This document shows positions 1 through 8,026 of a stretch of DNA of 64,000 nt, piece after piece. This stretch comes from Ensifer sp. WSM1721 (lineage in GTDB: Bacteria; Pseudomonadota; Alphaproteobacteria; Rhizobiales; Rhizobiaceae), in contig NZ_CP165783.1 of assembly GCF_000513895.2 (NCBI RefSeq), forward strand, positions 1,637,393 to 1,701,392, in the 5' to 3' direction. Position 1 is the first letter of the stretch; every line of letters begins with the position of its first letter. A program made the position numbers and the translations under genes. The notes under the pieces were generated by a model. The model saw nothing but the letters and a program-made list of their open reading frames with translations, ran no database searches and had not been told where the DNA came from.

Positions 1-1
1 A

Positions 2-511
2 CCGCGTAAGCTTCAAGAGGCACTTCTTGAGGCGATACCGCAGCTTCCCTTCAAGGCCTTCGATTTCCACGGCTTCCAAGGCAAGAGACGGGTGATCTCC
101 TTCGGCTGGAAGTATGACTTCAGCACCGAGTCGCTTCGCAAGGGGGACGCTATCCCGCCGATGCTCCTGCCTCTGCGCGAGCTTGCAGCCGATTTCGCCG
201 GTTTGCCGACGGAGACGCTCGAACAGGCGCTGGTCACCGAATATGAAAAGGGCGCGCCGATCGGTTGGCACAGGGATAAAGCGGTTTTCGGCGCCGTCAT
301 CGGAGTCTCTCTGCTCTCCTCCTGTACATTCAGGCTACGCCGGAGAGTCGCCGGGAAGTGGGAGCGCGCCTCGATCATGCTTCAGCCTGGTTCAGCATAT
401 CTCCTCTCCGGTCCTTCCAGAACCGAATGGGAACACTCCATCCCGCCGGTGGATCGGCTGAGATATTCAATTACATTTCGGGAGTTGCGTACAAAGGACG
501 GCAGGCGATGA
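2..511 (+). CDS. AlkB-like 2-oxoglutarate/Fe(II) dioxygenase, 5' truncated
   Basis: The reading frame is already open at the window edge, so the N-terminus is missing; an internal GTG at 92 is not the real start. The visible part keeps the AlkB signature: an HxD pair in GWHRDKAVFG, a distal His in EWEHSIPP, and the Arg pair in RLRYSITFR that binds 2-oxoglutarate. Family members oxidatively demethylate alkylated bases in DNA or RNA, or modify proteins; the substrate cannot be told from the sequence. It ends 102 bp before the GntR regulator and shows no link to the hydroxyproline genes. Confidence 0.85.
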   Translation, partial: PRKLQEALLEAIPQLPFKAFDFHGFQGKRRVISFGWKYDFSTESLRKGDAIPPMLLPLRELAADFAGLPTETLEQALVTEYEKGAPIGWHRDKAVFGAVIGVSLLSSCTFRLRRRVAGKWERASIMLQPGSAYLLSGPSRTEWEHSIPPVDRLRYSITFRELRTKDGRR

Positions 512-588
512 CTTGCGTCGGCTTTTCCGCGCCCCTGACGCGACGGGTTTCGGGAAACTGTTGATCCGATTAGCGGAGGGAAGTATTT

Positions 589-604
589 CTCTTGTCGACA
601 AGAG
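589..604. promoter_or_regulatory. Perfect 16-bp palindrome, probable GntR/FCD operator
   Basis: CTCTTGTCGACAAGAG is a perfect palindrome ending 9 bp before the GntR start codon and running into its Shine-Dalgarno region. The TTGT-NN-ACAA core fits the usual FCD-type GntR operator form, and the same 10-bp core recurs at 1334-1343 before the next gene. Autoregulation by the adjacent regulator is inferred. Confidence 0.7.
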
Positions 605-613
605 GATTGCCAG

Positions 614-1318
614 ATGACCGATACCGACAACAATTCCATTCCAGAACGCAAGCGAGGCTCCGGCGTGAAGATGGTCTACGACCTTCTGCGCGACGAGATC
701 CTCGATCTGGTCCTGCCTCCCGGCAGCCCGATCGACGAGGCGCAACTGGCCGAACGGTTCAAGATGTCGCGCACGCCGATCCGCGAGGCGCTGGTGCGGC
801 TCGCGGGCGAGGGGCTGATCGACACGCTGCCGAACCGATCGACCATGGTGTCGAACATCGATTTCATCAACATGAACACCTATTTCGACGCACTGGTGCT
901 CATGTATCGAGTCACCACGCGGCTCGCGGCTCAACATCACCGCACGGAGGATTTGCAGGTGATCCGCGCCCGTCAGGCGGAGTTCGCCGCCGCGGTCCAG
1001 GCGCAGGATGCGCTGGCGATGATCGCCACCAATGCGGCGCTGCACCTGGCGATCGCGGAGGCGGGGCGCAATTCCTATTTCACCGGCCTATTCAAGCGGC
1101 TTCTCGACGAGGGTCGGCGGATACTCAGGCTCTATTACCAGTCCTATGACGACCGCTTGCCGCAGCGTTTCGTCGATGAACATGAGGATATGATTGCGGC
1201 CATCGCAGCTCGCGACGCCGAAGAGGCGGACCGCCTGGCGAGGGTGCATGCCGAGCAGATCGTGCACCAGATCCAGAAGCTTTTCTCCCGCGACAGGCGG
1301 CTGGAAATCGCCCTGTGA
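614..1318 (+). CDS. GntR family regulator, FCD (FadR) subfamily
   Basis: 234 aa. The N-terminal winged helix spans roughly residues 15-85 and contains the recognition helix segment MSRTPIREALVRL. The C-terminal helical FCD domain carries His/Asp residues typical of metal- and ligand-binding pockets (HLAIAE, DEHEDM). The start has a GAGG ribosome site at about 602-605. It sits at the head of the hydroxyproline cluster; S. meliloti hydroxyproline genes are controlled by a GntR-family repressor (HypR), so this is a plausible local equivalent. Palindromes at 589-604 and 1334-1343 share TTGTCGACAA, which suggests that it controls itself and the deaminase gene. The ligand is inferred from context. 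Confidence 0.88.
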   Translation: MTDTDNNSIPERKRGSGVKMVYDLLRDEILDLVLPPGSPIDEAQLAERFKMSRTPIREALVRLAGEGLIDTLPNRSTMVSNIDFINMNTYFDALVLMYRVTTRLAAQHHRTEDLQVIRARQAEFAAAVQAQDALAMIATNAALHLAIAEAGRNSYFTGLFKRLLDEGRRILRLYYQSYDDRLPQRFVDEHEDMIAAIAARDAEEADRLARVHAEQIVHQIQKLFSRDRRLEIAL

Positions 1319-1333
1319 TTTTCTGTCGATTTA

Positions 1334-1361
1334 TTGTCGACAAATAAAATACAAAGAGTAT
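1334..1361. promoter_or_regulatory. Operator region upstream of the DapA-family gene
   Basis: It contains TTGTCGACAA (1334-1343), the core of the palindrome before the GntR gene, followed by ATACAAAGAGTAT (1349-1361). The two ACAAA blocks begin at 1340 and 1351, exactly 11 bp apart, the same phasing as at 5370/5381 and 7053/7064. The site lies between the GntR stop and the ATG at 1433. Confidence 0.6.
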
Positions 1362-1432
1362 TATAAAGCGAAATCAGAGGCGCGGCGATGGCTGGTGTCT
1401 CTGTCTATCCGACAGGCCAGCAGGAGTTTGAC

Positions 1433-2395
1433 ATGAAGGCCAAGATTTTCTCCGGCGTGATCCCCGCGCTGATGACCCCTTGCAAAGAAGACCGCAGCCC
1501 CGACTTCGATGCTCTTGTCGGCAAAGGCAAGGAGCTGATCGCCGACGGCATGTCGGCAGTCGTCTATTGCGGCTCGATGGGCGACTGGCCGCTCCTGACC
1601 GATGCGCAGCGCATGGAAGGGGTGGAGCGCCTGGTAAAGGCCGGCGTGCCGGTCATCGTCGGCACTGGCGCTATCAATAGCGCTTCAGCGGTCGCCCATG
1701 CGGCGCATGCCCAGAAAGTCGGCGCTCAGGGCCTAATGGTGATTCCGCGGGTGCTCTCGCGCGGGCCTTCGCTCGTCGCACAGAAGGCGCATTTCAAGGC
1801 GATCCTGTCGGCCGCGCCGGATCTTCCGGCAGTGATCTACAACAGCCCCTATTATGGCTTCGCCACCCGCGCCGACCTGTTTTTCGCGCTGCGCGCCGAG
1901 CATCCGAACCTCGTAGGCTTCAAGGAATTCGGCGGCCCGGCCGACATGCGCTACGCGGCCGAGAACATTACGAGCCGTGACGATGGCGTGTCGCTGATGA
2001 TCGGCGTCGACACCGCCGTCTTCCACGGCTTCGTCAACTGCGGCGCGACCGGCGCAATCACCGGCATCGGCAATGTGCTGCCGAAGGAGGTGATCCACCT
2101 CTGCAATCTGTCGCAGGCTGCCGCCCGCGGCGATGTCGACGCGCGCCAGCGCGCGCAGGAGCTGGAGCAGGCGCTTGCCGTCCTCTCCTCCTTCGACGAG
2201 GGTCCGGACCTCGTTCTCTACTTCAAGCACATGATGGTGCTGAAGGGAGACAAGGAATACACGCTCCATTTCAACGAAACTGACGCGCTCACCGAAAGCC
2301 AGCGCGGCTATGTCGAGGCGCAGTTCAAGCTCTTCAATACCTGGTATGCTGAGTGGAGCAAGCTCCCCGGCGCCGTTGAGAAGTACAAGGCCTGA
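1433..2395 (+). CDS. 1-pyrroline-4-hydroxy-2-carboxylate deaminase (DapA family)
   Basis: 320 aa TIM barrel of the dihydrodipicolinate synthase/N-acetylneuraminate lyase family. The Schiff-base lysine is K164 in VGFKEFGG, and the partner tyrosine lies in YNSPYYG (136-142). The N-terminal stretch KIFSGVIPALMTPC and the block YCGSMGDWPLL resemble Pyr4H2C deaminases of the trans-4-hydroxyproline pathway rather than true DapA. The reaction would be deamination and dehydration of Pyr4H2C to alpha-ketoglutarate semialdehyde, consumed by the dehydrogenase at 5448. The frame is open from 1388, but ATG 1433 has AGGAG at 1422-1426 and matches the family N-terminus. The function call leans on the neighbouring oxidase and semialdehyde dehydrogenase. 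Confidence 0.85.
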   Translation: MKAKIFSGVIPALMTPCKEDRSPDFDALVGKGKELIADGMSAVVYCGSMGDWPLLTDAQRMEGVERLVKAGVPVIVGTGAINSASAVAHAAHAQKVGAQGLMVIPRVLSRGPSLVAQKAHFKAILSAAPDLPAVIYNSPYYGFATRADLFFALRAEHPNLVGFKEFGGPADMRYAAENITSRDDGVSLMIGVDTAVFHGFVNCGATGAITGIGNVLPKEVIHLCNLSQAAARGDVDARQRAQELEQALAVLSSFDEGPDLVLYFKHMMVLKGDKEYTLHFNETDALTESQRGYVEAQFKLFNTWYAEWSKLPGAVEKYKA

Positions 2396-2403
2396 TCAGG
2401 CCG

Positions 2404-2439
2404 AAGCAGAAGGCCGTCCCGCCGGAGGGCCTTCTGCTT
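2404..2439 (+). terminator. Hairpin terminator between convergent genes
   Basis: A perfect 12-bp stem (AAGCAGAAGGCC with its complement) and a 12-nt loop lie 8 bp after the deaminase stop. There is only a weak T tail, so it may be Rho-assisted. It separates the deaminase from the convergent Lrp gene. Confidence 0.65.
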
Positions 2440-2494
2440 AACGGGCCCCAGTCTCGAAATCTGAGGTCAGGTCCAGGAATCCGCTTTTGTGGCT

Positions 2495-3025
2495 TCATTC
2501 ATGACCCTTCACCAGAGTCGGCCATTCGCTCGTCGTGCCCGGCTGCACCGGCCGTTCCAGGTAGGTCGATAGCACGACATAGCTGCGCGTCGCCTTGACG
2601 CCGGGCGTATCGTAAAGGCGAGCCAACAGCCCTTCGAGTGCATGGGTGCTTTCAGTGCGGACCTTGAGCAGCATGCAGGTGTCGCCCGCGACCGAGTGAA
2701 TCTCCTCCACTTCCGGATACTCCTCGACCGCAAGCAGGGCCGGCGTCTTGCCCCAACCGGTGGTGTCGACGTGAACGAAGGCGAGTAGCGTTTTCCCCAA
2801 GACCTCGGGATCGACCAGCGCCGCCACGCGACGGATCGCACCGGAGCGCCTGAGGCGCTTCACGCGCTCGTGTGCGGCCGGCGGCGAAAGCCCGACCCGG
2901 TCGCCGAGCTCGGCATAGCTCGTGGTTGCGTCCTCTACCAAAACACCTAATAGCTTTCGGTCCATCGCGTCGAGGTCACGGTCGGACGGGCGCTTCCGCC
3001 GAACGTCATCTGTATTTTGATCCAT
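2495..3025 (-). CDS. Lrp/AsnC family transcriptional regulator
   Basis: 176 aa. The N-terminal HTH covers roughly residues 18-75 (LDAMDRKLLGVLVEDATTSY and then LSPPAAHERVKRL), followed by the RAM ligand-binding domain with VAGDTCMLLKV. The frame extends upstream, but ATG at 3025 is preceded by a GAGGGA-like ribosome site and gives the usual family length. It is divergent from the MFS carrier, with a dyad (3056-3073) in the 48-bp gap. Lrp proteins next to transporters commonly sense the transported amino acid, so control of this carrier in response to an amino acid is the simplest inference. It could also act on the rest of the island. Confidence 0.88.
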   Translation of the reverse strand: MDQNTDDVRRKRPSDRDLDAMDRKLLGVLVEDATTSYAELGDRVGLSPPAAHERVKRLRRSGAIRRVAALVDPEVLGKTLLAFVHVDTTGWGKTPALLAVEEYPEVEEIHSVAGDTCMLLKVRTESTHALEGLLARLYDTPGVKATRSYVVLSTYLERPVQPGTTSEWPTLVKGHE

Positions 3026-3055
3026 TCCGATATTCCCTCTTGTTGCCGAATTCAA

Positions 3056-3073
3056 TTCTGCAATTATGCAGAA
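3056..3073. promoter_or_regulatory. Dyad in the Lrp/MFS divergent promoter
   Basis: Inverted repeat TTCTGCA-ATTA-TGCAGAA has perfect 7-bp arms and AT-rich centre, the form of Lrp/AsnC operators. It directly abuts the ATG at 3074 of the divergent transporter, so binding there would block both genes. Confidence 0.6.
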
Positions 3074-4246
3074 ATGACGAATATGAATCAATCTATTCCG
3101 ACCACGTCCGCCGAGAGGGCACGCATCCCGCCCTTTGCATTCGTGCTTACCACCTGCGTCGGCGTCATCGGCTCCAACTCGCTGGCGCTCGGGCCGATCG
3201 CGCCGGAAGTGGCACGGAGCCTCGGCGCCGATGTTCCTGCCGTGATGACGGCTTCGGCCGCGTTCGGGCTCGGCACGGCTGCAAGTGCCGCTTTCCTTGG
3301 CCGGCTCATCGACCGCCACGGCCCGCGCCGGATGCTCGCGACGGCACTGCTGCTCCTTGCTGCTGGACTTGGCGGCAGCGCGGTCGCGCCGGCGCTTCCG
3401 TTATTGGTCGTCGCCCAACTCATCGTCGGGATGGCCGCGGGCATAGCGCTTCCCGCCATCTATACGCTGGCCTCGGTCATCGCGCCTGCCGGGCGCGAGA
3501 GCGAGACGGTCGGCCTGGTGCTGACCGGCTGGACTCTAAGCATGGTGGCCGGCGTTCCCCTCTCGGCAGCTATCGCCGATTTCGCCGGCTGGCGGACGGT
3601 GTATGTCGTCGTTGCCGCCGCAACGCTGATCGCCTGCGCCGCCGTCCGCCTTGCGGCAGTGCGGGAGGATTCTGGCGGCAAAGCGACGTCGCCGCTTGCG
3701 GCGCTCGGCGTTCGTGGCGTGGCGCCGCTTCTCGCCGCCTGCGCTGCTTTCATGGCTGCCTTCTATGGCGTTTATGCCTATATCGGCGACCATCTTCATG
3801 CCGTTCTTGGCCTGCCCGTCAGCGCCAACGGCCTCGTTGCGGTCTCCTATGGCTTCGGCTTCGGCGGCGCGGTCTTTCTCGACCGGCTGATTGATCGCTT
3901 TGGCTCGGGCAGGCTGTTGCCGCTCATTTTCCTCGCCGTCGCCGGTATCTATGTTTCGATGGCGGCAGCGAGCGGGTCCTATACCGCCATGCTGGCGGTC
4001 GTCTTTCTCTGGGGCCTTGCCAACCATTTCGGGCTGAACGTGCTCATCCTGCGTCTGACCGCACTCGATCCGGCTAGACGTGGCGCGATCATGGGCCTCA
4101 ACAGCGGCGTCACCTACTTTTCCCTCTTCGCCGGCACGATCGGTTTCGGGGCGGCCTATGCCAGCACTGGCTTTTTCATTCTTCCGCTCGCTGCGGCAGG
4201 GCTGATGTTGGCGGCGGCCTTCTCTGCGGCACTCGCGCCGCGCTGA
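3074..4246 (+). CDS. MFS transporter
   Basis: 390 aa with about 12 hydrophobic segments and the MFS loop signature GRLIDRHGPRR after the second helix. The second half repeats the pattern with FLDRLIDRFGSGR. Such proteins move small solutes by proton symport or antiport; the substrate is unknown. ATG 3074 has no clear ribosome site because the dyad runs right up to it, so ATG 3083 (MNQSIPTT) is a possible alternative. Divergent pairing with an Lrp regulator suggests amino acid import or export, perhaps efflux of excess proline or a related imino acid. Confidence 0.85.
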   Translation: MTNMNQSIPTTSAERARIPPFAFVLTTCVGVIGSNSLALGPIAPEVARSLGADVPAVMTASAAFGLGTAASAAFLGRLIDRHGPRRMLATALLLLAAGLGGSAVAPALPLLVVAQLIVGMAAGIALPAIYTLASVIAPAGRESETVGLVLTGWTLSMVAGVPLSAAIADFAGWRTVYVVVAAATLIACAAVRLAAVREDSGGKATSPLAALGVRGVAPLLAACAAFMAAFYGVYAYIGDHLHAVLGLPVSANGLVAVSYGFGFGGAVFLDRLIDRFGSGRLLPLIFLAVAGIYVSMAAASGSYTAMLAVVFLWGLANHFGLNVLILRLTALDPARRGAIMGLNSGVTYFSLFAGTIGFGAAYASTGFFILPLAAAGLMLAAAFSAALAPR

Positions 4247-4266
4247 ATCGGTTTTCTCGCAGCCGC

Positions 4267-5304
4267 TTAAGCCACGGCGTCGAGCCCGAGCGCAAGCAGG
4301 CGGTCGAGCTGCTCGCTTTCCGCGGCGGTCAAGGTGATGCCCTCCGCCTCCGACTTGGCGCGGGCGACGTAGCGGCGCTGCGAGGGCAGGCGGGCGCCCT
4401 GGCCGACGATAGCTTCGAACAAGCCCTCCGCCCGCGCAAAGGGATCGCCGGGGCGGCCGGCGGCGAAAGCCTCGGGCGAGAAGGCGATGATGAGCTCGCC
4501 GTGGAAGGGCGCGAGCGTCGTGGTGCCGAGATAATCGAGCACCTCGGGACTGGTCAGGTCGCCGATCATGATGCCCGCCAGCAGCTCGATCATCGTGCCG
4601 ATCGCCGAGCCCTTATGTCCACCGAAGGGCAGCATCGCGCCAGCGAGCGCGGCCTCGGGATCTGTCGTCGGATTGCCTTCCGCATCGATCGCCCAGCCTT
4701 CCGGCAACGGCTTGCCCGCTCGGCGATGGAGCTCGATTTCGCCGCGCGCGGCGACGGAGGTCGCAAAGTCGAAGACATAGGGCGGTTTGCCAGGGCGCGG
4801 CCAGCCGAAGGCGAAGGGATTGGTGCCGAGCAGAGGCCTGTTGCCGCCGGTCGGCGCGACCGTCGCATAGCTCGGGCACATGACGAGCGCGGCTAGGCCT
4901 TCAGCCGTGAGGGCCTCTACCTCCGGCCAGAGAGCGGAAAAATGCGTGCAGTCGTTGATGACCAGCGCGGCGAGCCCGGATGAGCGGGCGCGCTCCGTGA
5001 GCTTCGGCAGGCCAAGCTCGAAGCCGGCATTGGCAAAGCCGCCCCCGGCGTTCACTTTCACGATCGCCGAGCCTTCCTCAAGCGCGAGCTCCGGCACCGC
5101 ATCCGGCTGCACCTTGCCTGCCTTCACGGTGCGCAGCGCGCCCTCGATGCGGTAAACGCCGTGCGATTTGCAGGCATCGCGCTCGCCCGCCACGATCACC
5201 CGGGCGAGCGCTCCTGCCTGGATTACATTGAGCCCGGCCTTGCAGAAGATCGCCTCGACGCGCTCCTGAAGCGCGGTCGTTGTCAGGGTGGTGGTCTCGC
5301 TCAT
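4267..5304 (-). CDS. Ldh/malate dehydrogenase-family oxidoreductase, probable pyrroline-2-carboxylate reductase
   Basis: 345 aa, NAD(P)H-dependent Ldh-2 family (Pfam malate/L-lactate dehydrogenase type, unrelated to Rossmann LDH). Typical blocks include HFSALWPEVEALT, PTGGNRPLLGTNPFAFG and GHKGSAIGTMIELLAG. Members include the DpkA-type piperideine-/pyrroline-2-carboxylate reductases. Because aconitase X and a racemase-superfamily dehydratase candidate lie nearby, reduction of delta1-pyrroline-2-carboxylate to L-proline is the best guess; malate, lactate or ureidoglycolate dehydrogenase cannot be excluded. ATG 5304 has a GAGAG site and gives family length. It is divergent from the aldehyde dehydrogenase across an operator-like region. 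Confidence 0.82.
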   Translation of the reverse strand: MSETTTLTTTALQERVEAIFCKAGLNVIQAGALARVIVAGERDACKSHGVYRIEGALRTVKAGKVQPDAVPELALEEGSAIVKVNAGGGFANAGFELGLPKLTERARSSGLAALVINDCTHFSALWPEVEALTAEGLAALVMCPSYATVAPTGGNRPLLGTNPFAFGWPRPGKPPYVFDFATSVAARGEIELHRRAGKPLPEGWAIDAEGNPTTDPEAALAGAMLPFGGHKGSAIGTMIELLAGIMIGDLTSPEVLDYLGTTTLAPFHGELIIAFSPEAFAAGRPGDPFARAEGLFEAIVGQGARLPSQRRYVARAKSEAEGITLTAAESEQLDRLLALGLDAVA

Positions 5305-5357
5305 CGTCGTCTCTCGTGGCTGGCCTGACCGGGGAGGCAGGCGATTGATGTTCTGCA

Positions 5358-5385
5358 TACGTAGAGTATACAAATACTCGACAAG
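5358..5385. promoter_or_regulatory. Operator-like repeats between the divergent reductase and dehydrogenase genes
   Basis: ATAC-N5-GTAT at 5357-5369 overlaps GAGTAT-ACAA-ATACTC (an inverted repeat with 6-bp arms), followed by TCGACAA. The ACAA blocks begin at 5370 and 5381, 11 bp apart. The composition matches the other two promoters of the island, which suggests one shared regulator for both divergent genes. Confidence 0.55.
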
Positions 5386-5447
5386 CGGCAATTCGCTTCA
5401 GCCGACCTCACCGAGCGCACAACCGGTTCTAAGGAAAGGAACGTCAG

Positions 5448-6965
5448 ATGGTCTTCACCCCCAAAGGAAAACACCTCGTCGCGGGCGAGTGGCTCGACGG
5501 CGCGGGCACCTTCGCCTCCGCCCCCGCGCATGGGCCGGTGCACCACTTCGCCGCCGGCACCGTGGAACTGGTGAATCGAGCCTGCGAGGCCGCCGAGGAT
5601 GCCTTCTGGAGCTATGGCTATTCGTCGCGCGCGTCCCGCGCGGCGTTCCTCCGCACCATCGCCGACGAGATCGAGGCACGCGCCGAGGCGATCACCGAGA
5701 TCGGCAGCCAGGAAACGGGCCTGCCGGAGGCGCGGCTTAACGGCGAGCGAGGCCGCACGACCGGGCAACTGCGGCTCTTTGCCGACCACATCGAGAAGGG
5801 CGACTACCTCGATCGCCGCTTCGACACGGCGCTGCCGGACCGCCAGCCGGCACCCCGTCCAGAGATCCGGCTGGTCCAGCGGCCGATCGGCCCCGTCGCC
5901 GTCTTCGGCGCCTCGAATTTCCCGCTCGCCTTCTCGACCGCGGGCGGCGACACGGCCGCGGCGCTGGCAGCAGGTTGCCCGGTGGTGGTGAAGGGTCATT
6001 CGGCCCATCCCGGCACCGGCGAGATCGTGGCCGAGGCGATCGAGGCCGCCATCCGCAAGACCGGCGTTCACCCCGGTGTCTTCTCGCTGATCCAGGGCGG
6101 CAGCCGCGAGGTCGGCCATGCACTGGTCCAGCACCCGCGGATTAAGGCGGTGGGCTTCACCGGCTCGCTTGCCGGCGGGCGTGCGCTGTTCGATCTCTGC
6201 GCCGGGCGGCCGGAGCCGATCCCGTTCTTCGGCGAGCTCGGCTCCGTGAACCCGATGTTCCTTTTGCCGGAAGCGCTGAAGGCCCGGGCCGAGGCTTTGG
6301 GCCAGGGCTGGGCCGGTTCGCTCACCATGGGCGCCGGGCAGTTCTGCACCAATCCCGGTATCGCCGTGGTGATCGCAGGCGCCGATGCCGACCGCTTCAC
6401 CGCTGCCACAGTCGAGGCGCTCGCCAAGGTGGCGCCGCAGACCATGCTGACGGTCGGCATCGCCAAAGCCTATCGCGACGGGCAGGCGCGGTTTGCCAGT
6501 CGCAATACAGTCAAGCCGCTGTTCGTGACCGAATCCTCCGACCGGGCAGCCTCGCCCAACCTGTTCGAGACGACGGGTGCGCAGTTCCTTGCCGATCACG
6601 CGCTCGGCGAAGAGGTCTTCGGTCCGCTCGGTCTCGTGGTGCGGGTCGGTTCGCTCGACGAGATGGAGGAACTCGCACGTGGCTTCGAAGGCCAGCTGAC
6701 CGCGACCATCCACATGGATGCGAGCGATCTCGACGCCGCGCGGCGTCTTCGCCCGGTGCTGGAGCGCAACGCCGGCCGCGTGCTCGTCAACGGCTTTCCG
6801 ACGGGGGTCGAAGTCGTCGATTCGATGGTGCATGGCGGCCCCTATCCGGCCTCGACCAATTTCGGCGCAACCAGCGTCGGTACCATGTCGATCAGACGTT
6901 TCCTGCGTCCGGTGGCTTACCAGAACATGCCGGAGGAGCTGCTGCCCGAGGACTTCCTCGGCTAA
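5448..6965 (+). CDS. Alpha-ketoglutarate semialdehyde dehydrogenase (ALDH superfamily)
   Basis: 505 aa NADP-preferring ALDH. The catalytic cysteine is C300 in GAGQFCTNPG and the general base is E263 in FFGELGSVNP; the cofactor-loop block is VGFTGSLAGGRAL. The overall pattern is the 2,5-dioxovalerate dehydrogenase group that ends hydroxyproline, arabinose and glucarate pathways by making 2-oxoglutarate. With the Pyr4H2C deaminase at 1433 this completes the 4-hydroxyproline route. It has a good AGGAA ribosome site and is followed by a strong terminator. Confidence 0.87.
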   Translation: MVFTPKGKHLVAGEWLDGAGTFASAPAHGPVHHFAAGTVELVNRACEAAEDAFWSYGYSSRASRAAFLRTIADEIEARAEAITEIGSQETGLPEARLNGERGRTTGQLRLFADHIEKGDYLDRRFDTALPDRQPAPRPEIRLVQRPIGPVAVFGASNFPLAFSTAGGDTAAALAAGCPVVVKGHSAHPGTGEIVAEAIEAAIRKTGVHPGVFSLIQGGSREVGHALVQHPRIKAVGFTGSLAGGRALFDLCAGRPEPIPFFGELGSVNPMFLLPEALKARAEALGQGWAGSLTMGAGQFCTNPGIAVVIAGADADRFTAATVEALAKVAPQTMLTVGIAKAYRDGQARFASRNTVKPLFVTESSDRAASPNLFETTGAQFLADHALGEEVFGPLGLVVRVGSLDEMEELARGFEGQLTATIHMDASDLDAARRLRPVLERNAGRVLVNGFPTGVEVVDSMVHGGPYPASTNFGATSVGTMSIRRFLRPVAYQNMPEELLPEDFLG

Positions 6966-6988
6966 ATCCTTACCATCGCCTGGGTAAC

Positions 6989-7022
6989 AAAAGGGGCTTT
7001 TCCACAAGGGAAAGCCCCTTTT
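6989..7022 (+). terminator. Intrinsic terminator after the semialdehyde dehydrogenase
   Basis: A 12-bp stem pairs AAAAGGGGCTTT with its complement around a 10-nt loop. The 3' arm ends in TTTT, and the A-run on the other side could make it work in both directions. It isolates the dehydrogenase from the ABC operon. Confidence 0.8.
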
Positions 7023-7052
7023 AATTGCGAAAAGGCGCCGCCATATATACGT

Positions 7053-7068
7053 TTTGTATACTCTTTGT
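7053..7068. promoter_or_regulatory. Operator-like repeats upstream of the ABC operon
   Basis: TTTGT blocks at 7053 and 7064 (11 bp apart) lie in a stretch that includes TTGTATAC and ATAC-N5-GTAT. Read on the other strand this is the ACAAA-N6-ACAAA pattern seen at 1340/1351 and 5370/5381. It lies about 80 bp before the binding-protein ATG. Confidence 0.55.
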
Positions 7069-7149
7069 ATTTTTGAATTGATTTGTGCTCTCTGACGCGG
7101 AATAGTGCGCGCGCCGTCAAACCGACAGACCAACTCAGGGAGAGAGAAA

Positions 7150-7956
7150 ATGAAGACTTCGGTCCTCGCCTTCGGCCTCATCGCCGCCACCGCTCTGACG
7201 AGCCCCGCTCACGCCGACAAGCTCGATGACATCATCTCCTCGGGCACGTTGCGCTGCGCCGTCGTGCTCGATTTCCCGCCGATGGGCTCGCGCGACGAGA
7301 GCAACACTCCGATCGGCTTCGACGTGGACTACTGCAACGATCTCGCCAAGGCGCTTGGTGTAACGGCCGAAATCGTCGAGACTCCCTTCCCCGAGCGTAT
7401 TCCGGCCCTGATGTCCGGCCGCGTCGATGTTGGCGTCGCCTCCACCTCCGACACGCTGGAACGCGCCAAGACCGTCGGCATGACGGTGCCCTACTTCGCC
7501 TTCGAGATGGCGGTGACCGCCAATGACAAGTCGGGCGTCAAGTCCTTCGAGGACATGAAGGGCAAGGTCGTGGGAGCCACCGCCGGCACCTACGAGGCGA
7601 TCGCGCTGGAAAACCAGGTCAAGGCCTGGGGTGCGGGCGAGTTCCGTCCCTATCAGACGCAGGCGGACGTGTTCCTTGCGCTGAGCCAGGGGCAGATCGA
7701 CGCCACCGTCTCCACCTCGACCGTGGCGCAGGCCAATGTGAAGACCGGCAAGTTCCCGGGGATTTCTGTCGTCGGCAAGGCGCCCTTCGACATCGATTAT
7801 GTGGCCCTCTTCACCAATCGTGAGGAATACGGCCTCATCAACTACCTCAACCTGTTCATCAACCAGCAGGTCCGCACCGGCCGTTATGCCGAACTCTACG
7901 AGAAGTGGGTCGGCGGGGAGGCACCGGTCCTGTCGGTGAACGGCGTCTATCGCTGA
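7150..7956 (+). CDS. Amino acid ABC transporter substrate-binding protein (family 3)
   Basis: 268 aa periplasmic protein with Sec signal MKTSVLAFGLIAATALTSPAHA. The mature part has the family 3 pattern: LRCAVVLDFPPMGS near the N-terminus, then GFDVDYCNDLAKALG and LMSGRVDVGVA. It captures a polar amino acid for the permeases at 8027 and 8704; gene context points to hydroxyproline or related imino acids. ATG 7150 follows GGGAGAG. A perfect hairpin just after the stop probably lets this gene be expressed above the permeases. Confidence 0.88.
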   Translation: MKTSVLAFGLIAATALTSPAHADKLDDIISSGTLRCAVVLDFPPMGSRDESNTPIGFDVDYCNDLAKALGVTAEIVETPFPERIPALMSGRVDVGVASTSDTLERAKTVGMTVPYFAFEMAVTANDKSGVKSFEDMKGKVVGATAGTYEAIALENQVKAWGAGEFRPYQTQADVFLALSQGQIDATVSTSTVAQANVKTGKFPGISVVGKAPFDIDYVALFTNREEYGLINYLNLFINQQVRTGRYAELYEKWVGGEAPVLSVNGVYR

Positions 7957-7972
7957 TCTGACCTCCTCTGGG

Positions 7973-7998
7973 CGGTGCGGGACGATCGTCCCGCACCG
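7973..7998 (+). other. Perfect intercistronic hairpin after the binding-protein gene
   Basis: A 26-bp perfect palindrome with 13-bp self-complementary halves (5' half CGGTGCGGGACGA) lies in the 70-bp gap before the first permease. Such hairpins after binding-protein genes protect the upstream mRNA from 3' decay or attenuate read-through. A role in skewed expression is inferred. Confidence 0.65.
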
Positions 7999-8026
7999 TC
8001 GCTCACTTCCGATAGGTGAGACGGCA

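Noticed and set aside
5301..7190. Long minus-strand frame opposite the semialdehyde dehydrogenase
   Set aside because: Shadow of the ALDH gene; no motifs, unnatural composition.
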